NCBI GenBank assembly: GCA_947647645.1
Contig: CANSLE010000013.1
Location: forward strand, 1 to 18,889
DNA: 18,889 nucleotides
Origin: an uncultured Microbacterium sp.
Lineage (GTDB): Bacteria > Actinomycetota > Actinomycetes > Actinomycetales > Microbacteriaceae
Direction of reading: 5' to 3'
Shown: piece after piece, positions 1 through 6,328 of the stretch
How the letters are laid out: each line of letters starts with the position of its first letter
How positions within the stretch are numbered: position 1 is the first letter of the stretch
Notes under the pieces: generated by a model
What the model was told of the DNA's origin: nothing
The model's database searches: none
Seen by the model: only the letters and a program-made list of their open reading frames with translations
Made by a program: the position numbers and the translations under genes

Positions 1-1237
1 CGCGAGCCGCCTCCGCCGCCTCCGCCAGGTCGCGATGCACCGTCACGGGGATGCCCGCGGCTTCGACCTGGTCGGCGAGGGCGTCGGGGTCGGCCGCACG
101 CTCCGAGTCGGGAGCGGTCACGAACACGTGTGCCGCCTCCGGCGCGAGGGTGGCGACGATCCCCGCGGTGTCCTTGTCGGCGAACGCGCCGAGCACGATC
201 CCCCACTCGTCGAAGTCGAACGAGTCCGCCAGGGCGGCGACGAGCGCGCGGGCGCCGTGTGGGTTGTGCGCGCTGTCCACGAGCACCGTGGGCGCGACGC
301 CGATGAGCTGGAGCCGGCCGGGAGAAGTCACCTGAGCGAGCCCGTCGGCCAGCACGTCGCCCGCGATCGGCTGCGCCCCCGCCCCGATCAGCGACTCGAC
401 GGCCGCGATCGCCAGTGCGGCGTTGTGCCCCTGATGAGCGCCGTACAGCGGCAGGTACAGGTCGTCATAGGTGGCGGCGAGCCCGCGCACGGCGACCTGC
501 TGTCCGCCGACGGCCAGCCGCTGACTCGTCAGTCCGAACGCCGAGCCCTCCACCGCCAGGGAGGCTCCACGCGCCGCGACGGTGTCGGTGAGCACGGCGA
601 GGGCGGCGGCATCCTGCTCGGCGGAGACGACGGCCGCGCCGGGCTTGATGATGCCCGCCTTCACGGTCGCGATCTCGGCGATCGTGTGTCCGAGCTTGTC
701 GGCGTGGTCGAGGTCGATCGGAGCGATCACCGCGACGTCGCCGTCCGCGGTGTTTGTCGAGTCCCAGCTGCCGCCCATGCCGACCTCGACGACGGCGACG
801 TCGACCGGGGCGTCGGCGAACGCGACGAAGGCCAGGACCGTCAGCAGCTCGAAGAAGGTGAGCGCGGCGTCCCCGGATGCCGCGAGCTCCGCATCCACGA
901 GGTCGACGATCGGCGCGATCTCGTCCCACGCGTCGGCGATGAGCCCGTCCTCGATGGGCTCTCCGTCGATCATGATGCGTTCCGTGAAGCGCTCCAGATG
1001 CGGGCTCGTGAACAGTCCGGTGCGCAGGCCATGGGCGCGAACGATCGACTCGATGATCCTGCTCGTCGAGGTCTTGCCGTTGGTACCCGTCACGTGGACG
1101 ACGCGATACGTGCGCTGCGGGTCGTCGAGCAGCTCCAGCACCCGGCGGGTGCGCTCGACGCGCGGCTGGACCCACTGCTCGCCCTGACGGGTGAGCAGTG
1201 CGCGATAAAGGGCGTCGGCGCGGTTCCGGTCGCTCAC
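1..1237 (-). CDS. folC: Bifunctional dihydrofolate / folylpolyglutamate synthase, C-terminus beyond window
   Basis: FolC adds glutamate to folates and, in many bacteria, also joins dihydropteroate to glutamate, using ATP in the cytoplasm. Reading the minus strand from 1237 gives 412 open codons to the window edge. The Mur-ligase type ATP-binding loop TGTNGKTS is at residues 50-57. It is followed by TGLFTSPHLERFTERI, typical of FolC, then VVEVGMGGSWDSTN, IDLDHADKLG, the lysine-bearing KAGIIKPG and DSAHNPHGA. I chose the GTG at 1237, which overlaps the ileS stop in the four bases GTGA. This implies translational coupling. A weak GGGG stretch lies about eight bases upstream. The last few dozen residues are missing because the window ends. 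The family identity is clear. Whether it carries both activities or only the glutamate-adding one cannot be told from the sequence. Confidence 0.93.
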   Translation of the reverse strand, partial: MSDRNRADALYRALLTRQGEQWVQPRVERTRRVLELLDDPQRTYRVVHVTGTNGKTSTSRIIESIVRAHGLRTGLFTSPHLERFTERIMIDGEPIEDGLIADAWDEIAPIVDLVDAELAASGDAALTFFELLTVLAFVAFADAPVDVAVVEVGMGGSWDSTNTADGDVAVIAPIDLDHADKLGHTIAEIATVKAGIIKPGAAVVSAEQDAAALAVLTDTVAARGASLAVEGSAFGLTSQRLAVGGQQVAVRGLAATYDDLYLPLYGAHQGHNAALAIAAVESLIGAGAQPIAGDVLADGLAQVTSPGRLQLIGVAPTVLVDSAHNPHGARALVAALADSFDFDEWGIVLGAFADKDTAGIVATLAPEAAHVFVTAPDSERAADPDALADQVEAAGIPVTVHRDLAEAAEAAR

Positions 1238-4200
1238 GAGTCTGCCCCGATCCGGCTCACAGCCACCGTGAAGGCGCCGGCGTTGGCGTAGGTCCCCGCG
1301 GCGATGCGTGCCGTGTGGTCCGCATCGAGGGTCTCGGCGGCGGCGAGCACCGAGCCCTCGCCGAGGAGGGCCGTGCCGTCAGGAGCGACGACGGCGTAGT
1401 CGAGCGCGAGGGTCTCGCCCGCGACGTCGGCCGCGGCGAACGCGGAGGCCACCGCATCGGCGTCCTCGCGGTCGTCGAACAGCAGCTGCAGCCGGATCCG
1501 GTCGCTCACGTCGAAGCCCGCGGCCTTCCGGGTGTCCTGCACCGTTCGGATCGTGTCGCGCGCGAGTCCCTCCGCCTCCAGCTCGGGGGTGGTCGTCGTG
1601 TCGAGGAGCACGAATCCGCCCTGGCGATCGCCGGCGCCGGGGAGGACGGCGAGCGCCTCTCCCTCCGGGCGGCCCGCGGTCTCCAGGACGAGATCGTATT
1701 CTGCCGGCTCGAGCGCGATGCCGGCGACCGTCACGACACCGTCGTGCTCGCTCCAGTCACCGGTCCGTGCGGCGCCGATCACCTGCTGCACCTGCTTGCC
1801 GAGACGGGGACCGGCGGCGCGCGCGTTCACCGAGAGGCGGTGCGTGATGCCGTACTCCGCGGCGGTGCCGTCCTCCAGCTCCACGAGTTCGACCGCCTTG
1901 ACGTTGAGCTCGTCGCGGACGATGTCCTCGAACTGCGCGAGCGCGGCGGCGTCGTCCACGACGATGGTCAGCCGTGGCAGCGGCAGACGCACGCGCTTGC
2001 CCTCCCTCTTGCGGAGCGCATTCGCGACGCTGGACACCTCGCGCACGACGTCCATCGCCGTCCGGATGTCGGCGGCGGCGGGGAACGCGTCGGCGTCGGG
2101 CCAGTCCTCCAGGTGCACGCTGCGGCCGCCGGTGAGCCCCTGCCAGACCCGCTCGGACACGAGCGGGATGAGCGGGGCGGCGACGCGAGTGAGCGTTTCG
2201 AGCACGGTGTGGAGCGTGTCGAACGCCTCGGTCGAGGTCTCGTCATCGGTCACACCGACCCAGAAGCGGTCGCGCGAGCGACGCACGTACCAGTTGGTGA
2301 GCGCCTCTGCGAAGTCGCGGAGCTTCGCCGCGGCCGTCGTCGAGTCGAGCTGATCGAGGTCGGCGGCGACCCCGCGGACGAGGTCGCCGGTGAGGGCGAG
2401 GATGTAGCGGTCGAGCACGTTCGTCGAGTCGGTGCGCCAGCGCGCTTCGTACCCGCCCGCCGTCGCGGCGTTCGCATAGGTCGCGAAGAAGTACCACGTG
2501 TTCCACAGCGGCAGCAGGAACTCGCGGACGCCCGCGCGGATGCCCTCCTCCGTCACGATCAGGTTGCCGCCGCGCAGCACCGACGAGGCCATGAGGAACC
2601 AGCGCATCGCATCGGAGCCGTCGCGGTCGAACACCTCGCTGACGTCGGGATAGTTGCGCAGCGACTTGCTCATCTTCTGTCCGTCGCTGCCGAGCACGAT
2701 CCCGTGGCAGGCGACGCCGGTGAAGGCGGGGCGGTCGAAGAGGGCGCCGGAGAGCACGTGCATGACGTAGAACCAGCCGCGCGTCTGACCGATGTACTCC
2801 ACGATGAAGTCGGCCGGCGCGTGCTCATCGAACCACTCGCGGTTCTCGAACGGGTAGTGCACCTGCGCGTACGGCATCGATCCCGAGTCGAACCACACGT
2901 CGAACACATCCTCGATGCGGCGCATCGTGCTCTGCCCGGTCGGGTCGTCCGGGTTCGGCCGGGTCAGCTCGTCGATGTAGGGGCGGTGCAGGTCGACCTC
3001 GCCCTCCGCGTTGCGCGGAAGCCGCCCGAAGTCCTGCTCCAGCTCGGCGAGCGACCCGTAGACGTCCACCCGCGGGTATTCCGGGTTGTCGCTGCGCCAG
3101 ACCGGGATGGGCGAGCCCCAGAACCGGTTGCGGCTGATCGACCAGTCGCGGGCGCCCTCCAGCCACTTGCCGAACTGCCCGTGCTTGACGTTCTCCGGCG
3201 CCCAGGTGATCTGCTCGTTGAGCTCGATCAGACGGTCCTTGATCGCCGTGACACGCACGAACCAGCTGGAGACGGCCTTGTAGATCAGGGGGTTCCGGCA
3301 GCGCCAGCAGTGCGGGTACGAGTGCTCGTACGAGGCCTCGCGAAGCAGGCGTCCCTCCGCGCGCAGCAAGCGGATGAGGGGGCGGTTCGCGTCCATCCAG
3401 AGCTCGCCGGCGACGTCGGCCACCTGCGGCAGGAAGCGCCCGCCGTCGTCCAGGCTCATGATGAGCGGGATGCCGGCGGCCTCCGTGATCCGCTGGTCGT
3501 CCTCGCCGTAGGCGGGGGCCTGGTGCACGATGCCGGTGCCGTCGGTGGTGCTCACGTAGTCGTCGACGAGGATGCGCCAGGCCGTGCCGGTCCCCCACAC
3601 CTCGGCATCCGCGTAGTAGTCGAACAGGCGGTCGTAGTGCACGTCCGCGAGCTCCGCGCCCCGGATCGTCCGCTCCACCGCTTCGGCCGCATCGGCGGCG
3701 TTCTCGTAGCCGAGATCCTTCGCGTAGCCGCCGAGGAGGTCGGAGGCGAGCAGGTAGCGGTGCGCCGCGGCGCCCTCGTCGTCACCGGATGCCGGGACGT
3801 CCGCGGCACCGTGCGGCCCGCCGGGGATGACGACGTACTCGATCTCGGGCCCGACGGCCAGAGCGAGGTTGGTCGGGAGCGTCCAGGGGGTGGTCGTCCA
3901 CGCGAGGGCGCGCACGCCGGTGAGCCCGAGGCTCTCCGCCTTCACACCGACGAGCGGGAACGTGACGGTGACCGACGGGTCCTGACGCATCTTGTAGACG
4001 TCGTCGTCCATCCGCAGCTCGTGGTTCGACAGCGGCGTCTCGTCGCGCCAGCAGTAGGGCAGCACGCGGTGACCCTCGTAGGCCAGTCCCTTGTCCCACA
4101 GGCCCTTGAAGGCCCACAACACCGACTCCATGTAGCCGGTGTCGAGCGTCTTGTAGCCGCGCTCGAAGTCGACCCACCGCGCCTGGCGGGTGACGTAGTC

Positions 4201-4653
4201 CTCCCACTGCTGCGTGTACTCGAGCACCGACTCGCGCGCCTTCGCGTTGAAGGCGGCGATGCCCATCTGCTCGATCTCGCTCTTCTCGGTGATGCCGAGC
4301 TGCTTCATCGCCTCGAGCTCGGCGGGAAGGCCGTGCGTGTCCCACCCGAAGACGCGGTCGACCTTCTTGCCGCGCATCGTCTGGAATCGCGGGAAGAGGT
4401 CCTTCGCATACCCGGTGAGCAGGTGCCCGTAGTGCGGAAGCCCGTTCGCGAACGGCGGCCCGTCGTAGAACACCCACTCCTCGGCGTCCTCGCGCTGAGC
4501 GATGGACGCACGGAACGTGTCGTCGCGGGACCAGAAGTCGAGAACCTCGCGCTCGATGTCGGGAAAGCGCGGGCTCGGCGCGACATCGGCGGCGTGTCCG
4601 AAAGCGCTCGTCGCGACGTGCGCGGTGCTCGTCGAAGGTCGGGGGTAGGTCAT
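1234..4653 (-). CDS. ileS: Isoleucyl-tRNA synthetase, long eukaryotic-like type
   Basis: This class I synthetase charges tRNA-Ile and hydrolyses mischarged valine. The protein is 1139 aa. The HIGH-type motif reads HYGH at residues 74-77, within PPFANGLPHYGHLLTG, and KMSKS is at 660-664, followed by LRNYPD. The stretches WTTTPWTLPTNLAL and HQAPAYGEDD belong to the editing domain, and HCWRCRNPLIYK is a zinc-type Cys motif. The length and these motifs place it with the eukaryotic-like group found in mycobacteria. In that group, reduced mupirocin sensitivity is known for some members; whether it holds here is inference. The open frame extends 26 codons upstream, but that part lies in the T-box leader. 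The ATG at 4653 follows GGAG at a good distance and begins MTYPRPSTST, so it is the chosen start. The gene is translationally coupled to folC downstream. Confidence 0.97.
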   Translation of the reverse strand: MTYPRPSTSTAHVATSAFGHAADVAPSPRFPDIEREVLDFWSRDDTFRASIAQREDAEEWVFYDGPPFANGLPHYGHLLTGYAKDLFPRFQTMRGKKVDRVFGWDTHGLPAELEAMKQLGITEKSEIEQMGIAAFNAKARESVLEYTQQWEDYVTRQARWVDFERGYKTLDTGYMESVLWAFKGLWDKGLAYEGHRVLPYCWRDETPLSNHELRMDDDVYKMRQDPSVTVTFPLVGVKAESLGLTGVRALAWTTTPWTLPTNLALAVGPEIEYVVIPGGPHGAADVPASGDDEGAAAHRYLLASDLLGGYAKDLGYENAADAAEAVERTIRGAELADVHYDRLFDYYADAEVWGTGTAWRILVDDYVSTTDGTGIVHQAPAYGEDDQRITEAAGIPLIMSLDDGGRFLPQVADVAGELWMDANRPLIRLLRAEGRLLREASYEHSYPHCWRCRNPLIYKAVSSWFVRVTAIKDRLIELNEQITWAPENVKHGQFGKWLEGARDWSISRNRFWGSPIPVWRSDNPEYPRVDVYGSLAELEQDFGRLPRNAEGEVDLHRPYIDELTRPNPDDPTGQSTMRRIEDVFDVWFDSGSMPYAQVHYPFENREWFDEHAPADFIVEYIGQTRGWFYVMHVLSGALFDRPAFTGVACHGIVLGSDGQKMSKSLRNYPDVSEVFDRDGSDAMRWFLMASSVLRGGNLIVTEEGIRAGVREFLLPLWNTWYFFATYANAATAGGYEARWRTDSTNVLDRYILALTGDLVRGVAADLDQLDSTTAAAKLRDFAEALTNWYVRRSRDRFWVGVTDDETSTEAFDTLHTVLETLTRVAAPLIPLVSERVWQGLTGGRSVHLEDWPDADAFPAAADIRTAMDVVREVSSVANALRKREGKRVRLPLPRLTIVVDDAAALAQFEDIVRDELNVKAVELVELEDGTAAEYGITHRLSVNARAAGPRLGKQVQQVIGAARTGDWSEHDGVVTVAGIALEPAEYDLVLETAGRPEGEALAVLPGAGDRQGGFVLLDTTTTPELEAEGLARDTIRTVQDTRKAAGFDVSDRIRLQLLFDDREDADAVASAFAAADVAGETLALDYAVVAPDGTALLGEGSVLAAAETLDADHTARIAAGTYANAGAFTVAVSRIGADS

Positions 4654-4862
4654 GTCACTCCAGCAGGTGCTCGTGCATCGTGTAAATCGTGCAGTCTTCC
4701 TGCGAGGACGATCGTGCGACCGCGGTACCACCCCGCTTGCCGTCGCTCGAGGCGACGGCCACTCATGCTGCGGCTGTGACGGGCCTGACCCGCGCGGTTC
4801 TACCGACCCCCGAGAGGGCTTTCTTCCGCGAGCTCCCCGGTGATGGCCGGATCGTTGCCGAT
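4654..4862 (-). promoter_or_regulatory. T-box riboswitch leader of ileS (tRNA-Ile sensing, probably translational)
   Basis: The leader RNA binds uncharged tRNA-Ile and releases ileS expression. The T-box core AAGCGGGGTGGTACCGCGG lies at 4738-4720 and contains the TGGT that pairs with the tRNA acceptor end. Directly 5' of it is a perfect 8-bp hairpin (4759-4739, GCCGTCGC/GCGACGGC). Further 5', an AUC codon for Ile at 4844-4842 sits in the six-base loop CCAUCA, closed by CCGG/CCGG. This is followed by ACCGGGGAGC and GCGGAAGAAAGCC. A first stem this short matches the ultrashort Stem I form known from actinobacterial ileS leaders, which act on translation. No terminator with a U tract lies between the T-box and the start, and the ileS Shine-Dalgarno GGAG is at the 3' end. 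I could not assign the sequestering strand with certainty. Confidence 0.93.
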
Positions 4863-4889
4863 GAGACCATCATACCGGCCGCGTAGGCT
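4861..4889 (+). promoter_or_regulatory. Probable leaderless promoter of the pentapeptide-repeat gene
   Basis: TAGGCT at 4884-4889 is a TAnnnT-type -10 box placed exactly seven bases before the ATG at 4897, so transcription should begin at or next to the start codon. ATGAGA at 4861-4866 matches four of six -35 positions at a 17-base spacing. It interleaves with the minus-strand ileS promoter. Confidence 0.5.
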
Positions 4890-4898
4890 CGCAGGCAT
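4869..4898 (-). promoter_or_regulatory. Probable promoter of the ileS leader
   Basis: TATGAT at 4874-4869 is a near-consensus -10 box on the minus strand. Initiation about seven bases on, near A4862, would start the RNA just before the specifier hairpin, as expected for an ultrashort T-box leader. The best -35 is weak: ATGCCT at 4898-4893 with an 18-base spacer. That hexamer includes the start codon of the divergent gene. Confidence 0.55.
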
Positions 4899-5556
4899 GG
4901 CCGCACGATCCGCTGCTCCCCTGGCCCCACGTATCAGCGCACCCGACCTGCCGCACATCCTCGAGCCGGTGTCGGCGCTCTCGGCGCGCGGCGACCTGCT
5001 CGGTGCCGCGGTGACGGCATTGACGGGTGAGGTGGATGCCGCGCACGGCCGGCTCGCCGAGTCGCGGGTGGACGCGGCATCCGTCGGACACCTCGATCTC
5101 ACCGGAACCACGCTGGTGGATGTGCTCATCGACGAGATCCGCGCTGTCGAACTCGTCGCGCGGGACGGCACGTGGCGCAACCTCGAGATCACGGGTGGGC
5201 GGATCGCGACGATCGACGGATCGCGCGCGCTGTGGAACAACGTCGTGCTCCGCGGCGTGCACATCGACTACCTGTCCCTGCCCTCTGCAGAGGTTGCGGA
5301 CGTGGTGTTCGTCGATTGCCGATTCGGCTCGATCGACCTTCCCGAGGCCCGGGTCTCGCGCATGGCCTTCGAGGGATGCCGCGCCGACGAGGTCGACACG
5401 CGGGGTCTCCGGGCGAGAGACCTCGACCTCCGAGGTCTGGAGGCGCTCTCGTTCACGGACCCCCGCGCGCTCACCGGGGCCTGGCTCGATGCGCGGCAGA
5501 CGGAACTGCACGCACCCGCGTTCGCGCAGGCACTCGGCATCCGAGTCCTCCCGTGA
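4897..5556 (+). CDS. Pentapeptide-repeat-like beta-helix protein
   Basis: This 219-aa cytoplasmic protein has no signal peptide or membrane segment. The first 60 or so residues are Ala-rich and not repetitive. From residue 66 on, hydrophobic pentapeptides keep the same phase: LDLTG 66-70, LEITG 96-100, VVLRG 116-120, VVFVD 136-140, MAFEG 156-160 and LDLRG 176-180. The last five are exactly 20 residues apart, the length of one turn of the four-sided right-handed helix of pentapeptide-repeat proteins. Some relatives, such as MfpA and Qnr, mimic DNA and bind gyrase. Nothing here shows that activity, and the acidic, degenerate repeats could equally be a scaffold. I start at the ATG at 4897 rather than at upstream in-frame codons because a -10 box sits seven bases before it. 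A GNAT gene follows after 13 bases, suggesting an operon. Confidence 0.82.
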   Translation: MAARSAAPLAPRISAPDLPHILEPVSALSARGDLLGAAVTALTGEVDAAHGRLAESRVDAASVGHLDLTGTTLVDVLIDEIRAVELVARDGTWRNLEITGGRIATIDGSRALWNNVVLRGVHIDYLSLPSAEVADVVFVDCRFGSIDLPEARVSRMAFEGCRADEVDTRGLRARDLDLRGLEALSFTDPRALTGAWLDARQTELHAPAFAQALGIRVLP

Positions 5557-5569
5557 TCCCGGTGCTCGC

Positions 5570-6154
5570 GTGATCATCGAGACCGCGCGGCTGCGGCTGC
5601 GGGAGATGACCGACGGAGACCTGCCGGCCCTGCGCGCGATCCTTCACGACACGGTCGCCATGGCGGCATACGAGGGGGCGTTCTCCGATCGAGAGTCGCT
5701 CGACTGGCTTCGCAGACAGCAGCAGCGCTACCGCGACGACGGATTCGGACTGTGGGCGGTGGAGCTGCGCGACTCCGGGGCGATGGTCGGTCAGTGCGGC
5801 CTCAGCCGCCAGCGGATCGAAGAGGACGAGGTGGTCGAAGTCGGGTATCTGTTCCAGCGCACGCACTGGCACCGCGGCTACGCACTCGAGGCGGCCGCGG
5901 CATCCCGCGACTGGGCCTTCGCGACGTTGCCGATCGACGAGCTGTACGCGAAGGTGCGATCCACGAACATTGCGTCTATGAACGTGGCAATCCGTCTCGG
6001 CATGACGGTCCGGCGGGCCTTCACGACGCACTACCGCGGCGTCGACATGCCGCATCTCGCGTTCGCTGTCGGCCGCGAGGGCCGCGAGGGCCGCGAGGGC
6101 GACGTCGTCGCGCCCCCGCCCGCTGTCGGTTCCCGAGGAGATGTCGTGAACTGA
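5570..6154 (+). CDS. GNAT-family N-acetyltransferase (RimJ/RimL type)
   Basis: A 194-aa acetyl-CoA-dependent acetyltransferase. It opens with IIETARLRLREMTDGDLPAL, the usual first strand and helix of RimJ/RimL-like GNATs. GLWAVELRDSGAMVGQCGL and VGYLFQRTHWHRGYALEA follow, the last carrying the acetyl-CoA pyrophosphate-binding turn. AKVRSTNIASMNVAIRLGM is the characteristic motif near the end of the fold. The substrate is unknown and could be a protein N-terminus, an amino sugar or a small amine. The start is the GTG at 5570, 13 bases after the preceding stop. The same frame stays open far upstream, but that part only overlaps the pentapeptide gene. The last 30 residues after AFAVGREG form a tail outside the fold, made partly by a 9-base tandem repeat encoding GRE. 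It is probably co-transcribed with the pentapeptide-repeat gene. Confidence 0.88.
   Translation: MIIETARLRLREMTDGDLPALRAILHDTVAMAAYEGAFSDRESLDWLRRQQQRYRDDGFGLWAVELRDSGAMVGQCGLSRQRIEEDEVVEVGYLFQRTHWHRGYALEAAAASRDWAFATLPIDELYAKVRSTNIASMNVAIRLGMTVRRAFTTHYRGVDMPHLAFAVGREGREGREGDVVAPPPAVGSRGDVVN
6071..6100 (+). repeat. Short tandem repeat, 9-bp unit, about 3.3 copies
   Basis: GGCCGCGAG is repeated three times without mismatch, followed by GGC. It lies in frame near the 3' end of the acetyltransferase gene and encodes Gly-Arg-Glu repeats. Slippage would add or remove three residues at a time without breaking the frame. Confidence 0.9.
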
Positions 6155-6237
6155 GGACGGGACGCCGGTGGGTGCCCCTCGGCATCCGCGCGCACACTCC
6201 GCTCGCTCCTCGCACCTCGTCCTCGATAGACGGCAGC

Positions 6238-6322
6238 CCGACGCCGGAAGCCGGCCGGTTAGAATGACCCGAGATCCACACTCAGGCACGCTCACACAGT
6301 GCCGCACATATCGCTCGAGGAG
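6238..6322 (+). promoter_or_regulatory. Probable valS promoter and ribosome-binding site
   Basis: TAGAAT at 6260-6265 is a good -10 box; a weak -35, CCGACG (6238-6243), lies 16 bases upstream. Initiation near 6272 gives a leader of about 57 bases. GAGGAG at 6317-6322 lies six bases before the ATG at 6329 and fixes that start over the in-frame GTG at 6299. I looked for T-box elements here and found none. Confidence 0.6.
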
Positions 6323-6328
6323 CCCTCC

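Noticed and set aside
465..1175. Arg-rich minus-strand frame of 236 codons overlapping folC
   Set aside because: It is a shifted frame within folC; the true frame, open from 1237 to the edge, has the ATP-binding loop and other FolC motifs.
1198..4779. Very long open frame (1193 codons) on the plus strand opposite ileS
   Set aside because: It mirrors the codon structure of the real ileS frame in high-GC DNA, is rich in Arg/Val/Glu without domains, and covers the T-box on the wrong strand.
6155..6328. Possible T-box or other riboswitch before valS
   Set aside because: No GGTGGTACCGCG core, no specifier hairpin and only a short leader.
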